Shown here piece by piece: positions 15,703-22,510 of a stretch of DNA of 33,359 nucleotides. This DNA is from Nocardioidaceae bacterium (lineage in GTDB: Bacteria; Actinomycetota; Actinomycetes; Propionibacteriales; Nocardioidaceae), in assembly GCA_009780515.1 (NCBI GenBank), contig WQZX01000038.1, positions 1 through 33,359 on the forward strand. The letters are read 5' to 3'. Position 1 is the stretch's first letter, and the number at the start of each line of letters is the position of its first letter. Below the pieces are notes generated by a model. That model was not told the DNA's origin, did no database searches, and saw nothing but the letters and a program-made list of their open reading frames with translations. The position numbers and the translations under genes are program-made.

Positions 15703-16737
15703 TCAGCTCTTGGTCGTGGTGAACACGCCGACGCCGGGGCCGGCGATCCACTCGCTCCACGGCACGTCGTAGTCGGCGTACCCGTTGTCGCCCTCGGCCT
15801 TGCCGCGCGGGGAGCCCGTGATGGTGACCGGGTCGCCCTGCTTGGAGAGGTTGTAGTACCACTTGGCGTCGTCCCACGACAGGTGGATGCAGCCGTGCGA
15901 GCCGTAGCTGTGGCCGGGGTACGGGTCACCGGTCGAGTAGTGCAGGAACGTGCCGGAGTTGGTGATGCGGACGTCCCAGGGCAGCACCAGGTTGTAGTAG
16001 TTCGGGTCGCTCTTCTTGCAGGCGATGCCCACGCTGCACGACGTCATCCGGGTGGTGCGCTCGGTGTCGACCACGGCCATCGTGCCGTCCCACGACGGGA
16101 ACTGCGGGCTGCCGGCGTCGCTGGGCATGGTGCGGATGACCTTGCCGTCGTGCGTCACGACCGTCTTGTGCTCCCTGACGTAGACGTGGGTCCGGGTGTC
16201 GGAGCCGATCGTGAAGTCGCGGGTGTAGCCGTGGGTGCCGTAGCGGCCGTAGCCGTCGCCGACGTGCTTGAACGCCGCGACCATCGAGATCCTGGTGCCG
16301 GGCTTCCAGTAGCCCTTCGGACGGAAGTCCATCCGCTGGTCGCCGAACCAGTGCCACGCGCCCTTGACCGGCGTCGAGGTGGTGAGCTTGATGTGCTGCT
16401 CGATGTCCTTGCGCGCCCCGGGCTTCACGGGGTCGGTGAACAGCACCGAGATCGGCATCGCGACGCCCACGGTGCTGCCGCTGAGCGGGGCGATCGCGTC
16501 GAGGTACATCGGCGGACCCTTGGGGTACACCTTCTTCTTCGGCTTCGGCGCCTGCGAGTGCCGCGCCTTCTGTGCACCCGACGAAGCGGACGGGCCGGAC
16601 TGCGCGCTCGCCTCGTCGGCGTTGTTGTTGGTGGCGTCGCAGGCCGACAGGGTCAGCACGAGGCCGACGGCCAGCGCGGTGGCTGCACGCAGGCTCCAAG
16701 CGCGGTTCAGGTGGTCGAACCCAGGCTTCCCAGGCAT
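15703..16737 (-). CDS. L,D-transpeptidase lipoprotein (Ig-like plus YkuD domain)
   Basis: A 344-residue exported cell-wall enzyme. The N-terminus has a basic stretch, a hydrophobic segment and a lipobox LSAC with Cys33 as the lipidated residue. A Ser/Ala/Lys/Pro linker follows, then an Ig-like domain (PLSGSTVGVAMPISVLF to FTIGSD) and the YkuD catalytic domain. That domain carries the motif YGSHGCIHLSWDDAKW, with His281 and catalytic Cys283. This is the domain order of mycobacterial LdtMt2-type enzymes, which make 3-3 cross-links in peptidoglycan. The C-terminal segment (PWSEWIAG) is also typical. The ATG at 16737 has GGAGG about 10 nt upstream. It is a single-gene unit, divergent from the secreted protease. 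Confidence 0.93.
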   Translation of the reverse strand: MPGKPGFDHLNRAWSLRAATALAVGLVLTLSACDATNNNADEASAQSGPSASSGAQKARHSQAPKPKKKVYPKGPPMYLDAIAPLSGSTVGVAMPISVLFTDPVKPGARKDIEQHIKLTTSTPVKGAWHWFGDQRMDFRPKGYWKPGTRISMVAAFKHVGDGYGRYGTHGYTRDFTIGSDTRTHVYVREHKTVVTHDGKVIRTMPSDAGSPQFPSWDGTMAVVDTERTTRMTSCSVGIACKKSDPNYYNLVLPWDVRITNSGTFLHYSTGDPYPGHSYGSHGCIHLSWDDAKWYYNLSKQGDPVTITGSPRGKAEGDNGYADYDVPWSEWIAGPGVGVFTTTKS

Positions 16738-17017
16738 CGGCGGACTGCCTCCATACTCGGCCCGCGGCCGATCGTGACTGCTCGGACCTCCACCACGAAG
16801 GTCGACCGTCCCAGTGTCCCTCACGAATGGTCACTCATCCATTCGACGCGGCCGGTGACGTCTGCCACGTCGGCCCCCTCGCACGAAAATACGTCGCAAA
16901 TCCTCCTGCACCCGGCATGTGGGGCTCCCCACACAGCCTCGGTCGGGTGTATTGATGGTGGGTCCGGCTCCGAGCTCCCGGGGGCGGATCTCGGAACACT
17001 CTCGGGAAGGACCCCTC
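16738..17017. promoter_or_regulatory. Divergent intergenic region (L,D-transpeptidase / S53 protease)
   Basis: These 280 bp carry no gene. A palindrome TGTGGGG-CT-CCCCACA lies at 16918-16933, about 85 bp upstream of the protease start and in a position suitable for an operator. No clear -35/-10 pair can be assigned. The protease ribosome site GGAAGGA lies near the right edge. Confidence 0.4.
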
Positions 17018-18355
17018 ATGCGTCGACTCCGACGCGGTGGCTCGGCGCTCGCGATCTTCGCCGCTGCCCTCACCGCCACCGCTCTCACCGTGCCCGCCCA
17101 GGCCGCCGCCCAGCACCACCAGGGCAACGCGTCCGGCAAGGGCAGCGCCGCCCACTACGTCCACGGCAAGGGCAAGATGAGCCACGGCCGCTACGCCCCG
17201 ATGCACGGGCGCAACGTGGCGGCCGACTGCGCCTCGAAGCCCACGACCGACCATGTGGCGTGCGAGGCCAAGGTGCACGCCTACAACACCTCGGGCAGGA
17301 CCGGCCCGCAGCTGATGACCGCGGCGACCGGTCTCGGACCGGCCGACATCGAGTCCGCGTACGGCCTGACCGGGCAGAGCGGCGCCGGCCGCACGGTCGC
17401 GATCGTCGACGCCTTCGACGACCCGAAGGCCGAGGCCGACCTGGCGGCGTACCGCAGCCACTTCGGTCTCCCCGCCTGCACGACGGCCAACGGCTGCTTC
17501 AAGAAGGTCGGCCAGACCGGCTCGACCACCAGCCTCCCCAAGACCGACTACGGCTGGTCGCTGGAGATCTCGCTGGACCTCGACATGGTCTCGGCCACCT
17601 GCCCGAGCTGCCACATCCTTCTGGTCGAGTCGAGCTCGGCGAACTTCAGCGACATCGTCACGGCCGAGAACACCGCCGCCGCGACACCGGGCGTCGTCTC
17701 GATCTCGAACAGCTACGGCGGCACCGAGGACGGGACGGAGGCGTCGATCGACTCGGCGTACGACCACCCGGGCATCGCCATCACGGCCAGCACCGGCGAC
17801 AACGGGTACGGCGCGAGCTACCCCGCCACGTCCCCGCACGTGACCGCCGTCGGCGGCACCAGCCTCACCAAGAGCACCGCGACGAGCCGCGGCTGGACCG
17901 AGTCCGCGTGGAGCGGCGCCGGGTCGGGCTGCTCGAAGGCGCTGCCGCAGCCGGCGTTCCAGAACGGCCTCAGCTCCTGCACGACCCGCGCGACGGCGGA
18001 CGTGTCGGCGGTCGCCGACCCGAACACCGGGCTGGCGATCTACGACACCGCGAACAGCTGCGGCAGCGGCACGCTGTGCGACCTGCTGATCGAGCTCGGA
18101 CTCGTCAGCGGCTCCGACGGCTGGGTCCAGGTCGGCGGGACGAGCGCGTCCTCGCCGATCATCGCCAGCGTCTACGCCCTCGCCGGCAACACCGGCTCGA
18201 TCGACAACTCCTACCCCTACTCCCACACCAGCTCGCTGTGGGACGTCACCTCCGGCTCCAACGGCAGCTGCGGCGGCTCCAACCTCTGCACGGCCGGCCC
18301 CGGCTGGGACGGTCCGACCGGCCTCGGCACGCCCAACGGCGTCGGGGCGTTCTGA
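17018..18355 (+). CDS. Secreted S53-family (sedolisin-like) serine protease
   Basis: A 445-residue exported protein with a Sec signal (MRRLRRGGSALAIFAAALTA, probable cleavage after AQA) and a His/Gly-rich stretch to about residue 70. The catalytic domain follows. Catalytic residues fit sedolisin: Glu183 and Asp187 in WSLEISLDLDMV, Asp261 in ASTGDNGYGASYPA (oxyanion) and Ser376 in GGTSASSP. A C-terminal DVTSGSNG...GWDGPTGLGTPNG forms the calcium site. The roughly 180-residue activation prodomain of classical sedolisins is absent. Cysteines in pairs (SATCPSC, ACTTANGC, SCGSGTLC) suggest extracellular disulfides. The ATG at 17018 has GGAAGGA in front. Confidence 0.88.
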   Translation: MRRLRRGGSALAIFAAALTATALTVPAQAAAQHHQGNASGKGSAAHYVHGKGKMSHGRYAPMHGRNVAADCASKPTTDHVACEAKVHAYNTSGRTGPQLMTAATGLGPADIESAYGLTGQSGAGRTVAIVDAFDDPKAEADLAAYRSHFGLPACTTANGCFKKVGQTGSTTSLPKTDYGWSLEISLDLDMVSATCPSCHILLVESSSANFSDIVTAENTAAATPGVVSISNSYGGTEDGTEASIDSAYDHPGIAITASTGDNGYGASYPATSPHVTAVGGTSLTKSTATSRGWTESAWSGAGSGCSKALPQPAFQNGLSSCTTRATADVSAVADPNTGLAIYDTANSCGSGTLCDLLIELGLVSGSDGWVQVGGTSASSPIIASVYALAGNTGSIDNSYPYSHTSSLWDVTSGSNGSCGGSNLCTAGPGWDGPTGLGTPNGVGAF

Positions 18356-18371
18356 CCCGGATCCACGCGGC

Positions 18372-18418
18372 CTGACCCGCGTCGGGGTGTCACCTGGTGG
18401 CACCCCGGCGCGGGTCAG
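18372..18418. terminator. Bidirectional hairpin after the S53 protease
   Basis: CTGACCCGCG (18372-18381) pairs with CGCGGGTCAG (18409-18418). An inner CGGGGTG/CACCCCG stem continues the helix after one T-G wobble. The stop codon of the convergent acetyltransferase gene lies inside the right arm, so the hairpin probably ends both transcripts. Confidence 0.75.
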
Positions 18419-18903
18419 CTGCTTCGCGGGGCGGCGCGCACCATCCGGCGGTGGATGCCCTCGCGCCCGTCGAGGGTGGCGCCATCGAGCACGAAGCCCT
18501 GGCGCTCGTAGAAGCCGATGGCGCGGACGTTGCCGTCGAGGACCCAGAGGTACGCCGGGTCCGCGCCGACCAGCTCGCCGAGCAGGGCGTGGCCCAGGCC
18601 GGCGCCGTACATCTCGGCGCGGACGTAGAGGGTCAGCACCTCGGTCTCCGGCAGCTCGCTGTCGTCGTGGTGGGGTGCGGCGGAGCCGAATCCGACGAGG
18701 CGGCCCGAGTCGTCGCTCGCCACCACGGTGGTGCCCACACCCGACGCGACGATGTCGCGCCAGCCGGCGGCGATCCGGTCCCGGGCCGCGCGCCGCGCCA
18801 GGAGGATCGCCTGGTCCATGAGTCCGGCGTACGCCTCGTCCCACACGTCGAGGTGAAGGTCGGCGAGCGCCTCGGCGTCGTCGACCAGGGCCGGCCGGAT
18901 CAC
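18415..18903 (-). CDS. GNAT-family N-acetyltransferase
   Basis: A 162-residue GNAT domain: beta1 VIRPALVDDAEALADLHLDVW, the acetyl-CoA pyrophosphate loop in YGAGLGHALLGELV, and the C-terminal AIGFYERQGFVLDG. It acetylates an amine from acetyl-CoA; the substrate cannot be predicted. I chose the GTG at 18903, which overlaps the stop of the crotonase gene (GTGA at 18900-18903). A second GTG at 18915 adds four residues and is possible. A longer frame from 19008 would start within the crotonase gene and adds only arginine-rich shadow sequence. Confidence 0.85.
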   Translation of the reverse strand: MIRPALVDDAEALADLHLDVWDEAYAGLMDQAILLARRAARDRIAAGWRDIVASGVGTTVVASDDSGRLVGFGSAAPHHDDSELPETEVLTLYVRAEMYGAGLGHALLGELVGADPAYLWVLDGNVRAIGFYERQGFVLDGATLDGREGIHRRMVRAAPRSS

Positions 18904-19706
18904 CGGCCCGTCCACCGCGGCTCGCGCTTCTCGGCGAAGGCGATCGGTCCCTCGATCGCGTCCTGGCTGCCCAGCACGGTCAGCATCGCCTGGTCGCTCA
19001 CGGCCCACGGGTCCTCGCCGGTCCAGTCGCCGCTCCAGTCGGAGCCGGCCGCGGCCGCGCGATAGAGCGCCCGCTTCGACTCCTGGACCGACAACGGCGC
19101 GTTGGCGGCGATCGTGCGCGCGAGGGCCAGCGCCTCGTCAAGCACGTCGGCGGCCGGCACGACCCGGTTGACCATCCCCCACTCGCGCGCGGTCTCCGCG
19201 TCGATGCCCTCGCCGGTCAGCGCGAGCTCGAGCGCCCGCTTGAGCGCCACCTGCCGCTGCAGCCGTACGACGCCGCCGGCCGCCGCGAGCAGCCCCCGCT
19301 TGACCTCCGGCAGCCCGAGCCTGGCGCTGTCGGCCGCCACCACGAGGTCGCAGGCGAGCGCGAGCTCGGTGCCGCCACCCATCGCGAACCCGTTGACGGC
19401 GGCGATCACCGGCTTGTCGATCCAGTGACGCACCAGCCCGGCGAAGCCCCACTCGGGATGGCCGGTCGCGCCGATGTCCTGGCCCGCCGAGATCGCCTTC
19501 AGGTCGGCGCCCGCGCAGAACGCCCGGCCGGTGCCGGTGACGACCACCACCCGTACGGCGTCGTCGGCCTGTGCCGCCTCCAGGCCCTCCCCGACCGCGG
19601 TCGAGAGCGCGGCGTCGACCGCGTTGAGGGCGGCGGGCCGGTTGAGGGTGATGACGGCGACGCCGTCACGGACCTCGTAGAGCGCCGCGCGCTCGTCGCC
19701 CGTCAT
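18900..19706 (-). CDS. Enoyl-CoA hydratase/isomerase (crotonase) family protein
   Basis: A 268-residue crotonase: the oxyanion-hole segments GRAFCAGADLKAI and NGFAMGGGTELALACDLV, and both catalytic glutamates of hydratases (Glu in GGTELA and in GLPEVKRGL). This is compatible with true 2-enoyl-CoA hydratase activity, although substrate class is not predictable. The ATG at 19706 overlaps the preceding stop codon by one base (TGATG), so the gene is coupled to the small basic protein upstream and to the GNAT gene downstream. Confidence 0.92.
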   Translation of the reverse strand: MTGDERAALYEVRDGVAVITLNRPAALNAVDAALSTAVGEGLEAAQADDAVRVVVVTGTGRAFCAGADLKAISAGQDIGATGHPEWGFAGLVRHWIDKPVIAAVNGFAMGGGTELALACDLVVAADSARLGLPEVKRGLLAAAGGVVRLQRQVALKRALELALTGEGIDAETAREWGMVNRVVPAADVLDEALALARTIAANAPLSVQESKRALYRAAAAGSDWSGDWTGEDPWAVSDQAMLTVLGSQDAIEGPIAFAEKREPRWTGR

Positions 19707-20203
19707 CAGCGTGCGTCCCGCTTGGCCTGGCGGCGCGCACCCATCGCGCGGCTGGAGGCGTCCTTCTTCACCCCGCCGGTGGTCTTCTTCGCGGCCGGAC
19801 GACGGCCGGCGGGAGCTGCGGCTGCGCGCGGAGCGGCGGCCGCGGGACCCGACGCCCGTGTCGCGCGAGCCGCCTCCATGCGCTCGGCCCGCAGCTCGGC
19901 CGCCGAGGCGGCGGCGAGCACGCCGAGCCGCCGGCTCACCTGCGCCAGCACTCCCTCGAACACCTCGGCCTTGTCGCGGGCGCGCTGGTTCTCGGCGTAG
20001 CCCGCGCCCCGGCCACCCTTCTCGGCCACCTTCGCGCCGGCCCCGCGACGGTAGGTGCTGACGTGCTTGTCGCGCATCCGGCGGGCGCGGGCGAACAGCT
20101 CGAGCACCTGGTCCTCGTCGAGGTTCGCGAGCGCCTCACGGGACGTCTCGTCGACGAAGCGCTGCTCCGCCGCGGTCAGGGAGTTGATCAAGGCCTTGTT
20201 CAT
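19706..20203 (-). CDS. Hypothetical protein with helical N-terminus and basic Ala/Lys/Arg tail
   Basis: A 165-residue protein I cannot assign. Residues 1-100 are predicted helical and charged (NSLTAAEQRFVDETSREAL, DEDQVLELFARARRMRDKH). From about residue 108 it becomes a low-complexity, strongly basic tail (AAAPRAAAAPAGRRPAAKK, ARRQAKRDAR) like those of actinobacterial nucleic-acid-binding proteins. No enzyme motif is visible. It is the first gene of a three-gene coupled unit with the crotonase and GNAT genes. Binding of DNA or RNA through the tail is a guess from composition. Confidence 0.7.
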   Translation of the reverse strand: MNKALINSLTAAEQRFVDETSREALANLDEDQVLELFARARRMRDKHVSTYRRGAGAKVAEKGGRGAGYAENQRARDKAEVFEGVLAQVSRRLGVLAAASAAELRAERMEAARATRASGPAAAAPRAAAAPAGRRPAAKKTTGGVKKDASSRAMGARRQAKRDAR

Positions 20204-20225
20204 CCCGCCAGCATCTCGGCCCCGC

Positions 20226-20351
20226 TCACGCCTGACAAGAGGCTGCGCTGCGGGCGAGGAGCCGGGTCGAGATCTCGTGGAGGCGGGAGGCGAGGTCCTC
20301 GTCGAGCCCCGCGCCCGTCGCGCGGCTCAGCTCGCCGACCCTCATGCCCAT
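20226..20351 (-). CDS. Possible small ORF (41 aa), MerR-like opening only
   Basis: In the 172-bp gap between the epimerase-like gene and the basic-protein gene there is a minus-strand frame that starts MGMRVGELSRATG and ends in CQA. Its opening resembles the first helix of MerR regulators, but the similarity stops after about 11 residues and no DNA-binding wing follows. It could be a remnant, a small peptide or chance. No good ribosome site is present. Confidence 0.25.
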   Translation of the reverse strand: MGMRVGELSRATGAGLDEDLASRLHEISTRLLARSAASCQA

Positions 20352-20375
20352 GCCGGTGCCAACCCCGGCCGACGG

Positions 20376-21329
20376 CTACCTGGTCCGCCAGGCGTCGAAC
20401 GCCTCCGACGAGGTGTACGCCGGCGTGTAGCCGAAGACGTCCTCGAGCCGGTCGTTGGCGAGCACGGGACGGTACCGCAGGAAGCGCGTCTGCTCCGGTC
20501 CGTACGCCGTCAGACCGAGCCGCCTGCCGACGGCCAGCGCCGCGCGAAGCACCGGCTCCGGGACGGTCAGGACCGGCTTGCCGAGGCGCTGCGCGATCTC
20601 CTCGATGGTCAGCGCGCCGTCGCCCGCGACGTTGAAGACGCCGGTGACCTCGCCGGTGACCGCGCGCAGCATGATCGCGACGACGTCGGTGTCCCAGACG
20701 AAGACGAACGGGCTGTCCGCGCCCCTGATCTTGAGCAGACGGTCGCGCTCGAACAGCGCGGTGATCTGGTTGTCGACGCGCTCGCCCAGGATCGTCCCGA
20801 TCCGGAGCACGACCTGCTCCAGCTCGGGGTGGGTGGTGCGCAGGTCGGCGAGCATCCCCTCCACCAGTGCCTTGTGGTGGCTGTACGCGAACTCCTCGTT
20901 GCCGCGCACCGGCTGGTCCTCGGTGATCCACGCGGGGTGGTCGGGGTGGTAGCCGTACGCCGCTCCGCTGGACGAGACCACCACGCGTCGTACGCCGTGG
21001 GCGACGCAGGCGGCGAGCACGTTGCGAGCGCCGTCCACGTCGACGGCGTGCTCGAGCGCGCGGTCCGAGCCCCTGCCCGGCGTGACGATCGCGGCGAGGT
21101 GGACGACGACCTCGGGCCGGGCCGCCACGATCGCGGCCTCGACGGCCTCGGCCGAGGCCACGTCGACCACGGCGTGGTCGACCAGCTCCCACAGCTCCTT
21201 GGGCTCCCCGATCGGCGGCTGGGGCGGCACGGCCAGGTCCGCACTGGTGACGTGGTGGCCGGCGCGGGCCAGGCCGCTCACGACCGACGAGCCGAGGAAT
21301 CCGTTGCCCCCGGTGACCAGCACCCTCAT
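20376..21329 (-). CDS. NAD-dependent epimerase/dehydratase family protein (extended SDR)
   Basis: A 317-residue extended SDR with an N-terminal Rossmann motif MRVLVTGGNGFLGSSVV, VHLAAIVTPG, VVVSSSGAAYGY and an active-site Tyr/Lys pair in YSHHK. The C-terminal half (VFNVAGDGALTIEEIAQRLG, FGYTPAYTSSEAF) resembles the actinobacterial nucleoside-sugar-epimerase-like group whose substrates are unknown. The ATG at 21329 places the glycine motif right at the N-terminus; an ATG six codons upstream has no better site. It is divergent from the small reductase gene and forms its own unit. Confidence 0.85.
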   Translation of the reverse strand: MRVLVTGGNGFLGSSVVSGLARAGHHVTSADLAVPPQPPIGEPKELWELVDHAVVDVASAEAVEAAIVAARPEVVVHLAAIVTPGRGSDRALEHAVDVDGARNVLAACVAHGVRRVVVSSSGAAYGYHPDHPAWITEDQPVRGNEEFAYSHHKALVEGMLADLRTTHPELEQVVLRIGTILGERVDNQITALFERDRLLKIRGADSPFVFVWDTDVVAIMLRAVTGEVTGVFNVAGDGALTIEEIAQRLGKPVLTVPEPVLRAALAVGRRLGLTAYGPEQTRFLRYRPVLANDRLEDVFGYTPAYTSSEAFDAWRTR

Positions 21330-21383
21330 CCGACCGCCACAGGACATGGTCACAGGTATAGCGGGCGGGTAGCGTCGGCCGTG

Positions 21384-21782
21384 ATGTACGCGCCGCGCGC
21401 CCTGGCGAGGTTCAACCGCCACGTCACCAACCCGATCCAGCGCCGCTGGGCCGGTGTCATCCCGCTGCACGGGATCATCGAGCACACCGGACGTCGGTCC
21501 GGACGCACCTACCGCACGCCGGTGCTGTGCTTCCGCGCGCCCGGCGGAGGCGGTCGGGTCGTCTTCGTGGTCGGCTACGGGCTGCAGTCGGACTGGATGC
21601 GCAACCTGCTCGCCGCCGGCGGTGGCGGGCTCGAGCACCGACGTCGCCGCTACCGGCTCGAGGACGTCGAGCTGGTCCGCGCTCCCGACGGGCGGGCACT
21701 GCTGCCCGCGCCGATGCGGCTCCTCACCGGGGTCATGGGCATCGGCGACGTCCTCACCGCCCGGATCACGCCAGCCGGCTGA
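21384..21782 (+). CDS. Nitroreductase/quinone reductase of the deazaflavin (F420)-dependent Ddn family
   Basis: A 132-residue split-barrel protein of the Ddn-like family. Landmarks are IIEHTGRRSGRTYRTPVLCF, which forms the F420 phosphate-binding region, VVFVVGYGLQSDWMRNLLAAG, and the basic RRRRYRL strand. Members reduce quinones or nitro compounds with F420H2, so the organism probably makes F420. The start may be the ATG at 21384 or the GTG one codon earlier. Its 3' end overlaps the 3' end of the convergent histidine phosphatase gene by 17 bp, with no room for a terminator. Confidence 0.85.
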   Translation: MYAPRALARFNRHVTNPIQRRWAGVIPLHGIIEHTGRRSGRTYRTPVLCFRAPGGGGRVVFVVGYGLQSDWMRNLLAAGGGGLEHRRRRYRLEDVELVRAPDGRALLPAPMRLLTGVMGIGDVLTARITPAG

Positions 21783-22344
21783 CCTCGCCGTCGAGGCGGA
21801 CGACGAAGCCGTTCGGCACCTCCGCCCAGGCGGCCTCGTGCGGAGCGAGCTCACCGAGACGGGCGAGAACGGCGCGGATGGAATCGCCGTGGGTCACCAG
21901 CACGGTGACGACCTCGGGATCCGCCTCGGCCAGGACGGCCGCCACCCGCCGACCGACGTCGAGCGCCGACTCGCCGCCCGGCACCCGCAGCGCCGGGTCG
22001 GACCAGTCGTGGGCCGCCCAGGTCTCGTCGTACCCCCTGCCCTCGAGGGTGCCGAGGTGCTGCTCGCGCAGGCGTACGTCGACCACCGGCTCGACGCCCA
22101 GCCGCTCGCCGACGATCGTGGCGGTCTCGTGCGCACGGACCAGGTCGCTGGTCAGCAGGCGCGGTTGCTTGCCGGCAGGCAAGTGGTCGCCTGCCGGCAG
22201 GCAACCGGCCAGCAGGTCCCCTGCGACACGCGCCTGCTCGCGGCCGAGGTCGGTGAGGCGCGGGTGGCGGGTCTGGCCCTGCGTCAGGCGCAGGACGTTC
22301 CACTCGGACTGGCCGTGGCGGACGAGGTAGACCGGGGCGGGCAT
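21766..22344 (-). CDS. Histidine phosphatase family protein (possible alpha-ribazole phosphatase)
   Basis: A 192-residue phosphoglycerate-mutase-fold phosphatase: the phospho-acceptor His10 in VYLVRHGQSEWN, DLVRAHETA, the acid Glu region RLREQHLGTLEGR, and the second His in LVTHGDSIRAV. It starts 17 bp from a cobalamin riboswitch and lies divergent to the cobalamin operon. Removal of phosphate from alpha-ribazole phosphate is therefore a reasonable hypothesis, but this family is promiscuous and other roles are possible. The ATG at 22344 has GGGAGA 9 nt upstream. An LPAG-repeat segment (GCLPAGDHLPAGKQP) is encoded by a palindromic element and is foreign to the family. Confidence 0.85.
   Translation of the reverse strand: MPAPVYLVRHGQSEWNVLRLTQGQTRHPRLTDLGREQARVAGDLLAGCLPAGDHLPAGKQPRLLTSDLVRAHETATIVGERLGVEPVVDVRLREQHLGTLEGRGYDETWAAHDWSDPALRVPGGESALDVGRRVAAVLAEADPEVVTVLVTHGDSIRAVLARLGELAPHEAAWAEVPNGFVVRLDGEVSRLA
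22163..22206. repeat. Intragenic palindromic element (18-bp arms)
   Basis: Arms GGTTGCTTGCCGGCAGGC (22163-22180) and GCCTGCCGGCAGGCAACC (22189-22206) are complementary with one mismatch and are separated by 8 nt. The element lies inside the phosphatase gene. A shorter related palindrome (GGTTGCCTGCC-GACAGGCAGCC) occurs in cobK at 28689-28710. Confidence 0.8.
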
Positions 22345-22360
22345 GCGGGCGATTCTCCCG

Positions 22361-22500
22361 TAGGCTCTCGGGTGCTCGTGGCGCAGGAACCCGGTGAGAC
22401 TCCGGGGCGGTTCCGCCACTGTGACCCTCCGCGAGAAGGGCAGCCAGACACTGGCCGCGGGCGAATCCGACCGCTACACGGGGCGAGAACCCCGGAGGAG
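22361..22500 (+). promoter_or_regulatory. Cobalamin (B12) riboswitch upstream of cobN
   Basis: The conserved adenosylcobalamin aptamer core is readable in order: CAGGAACCCGGTGAGACTCC, GGGGCGGTTCCGCCACTGTG, then GGGCAGCCAGACACTGGCC. After the aptamer a small GGGG-CGAGAA-CCCC hairpin leads directly into the GGAGGAGG ribosome site. CCTCC at about 22426-22430 could pair with that site, suggesting translational control. High B12 is expected to repress cobN and the genes behind it. Confidence 0.9.
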
Positions 22501-22510
22501 GACCGCGCTC

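Noticed and set aside
15388..18375. Plus-strand frame of almost 1000 codons across the cold-shock, L,D-transpeptidase and protease genes
   Set aside because: It passes through two terminators and three recognised genes in the wrong frame; no recognisable protein.
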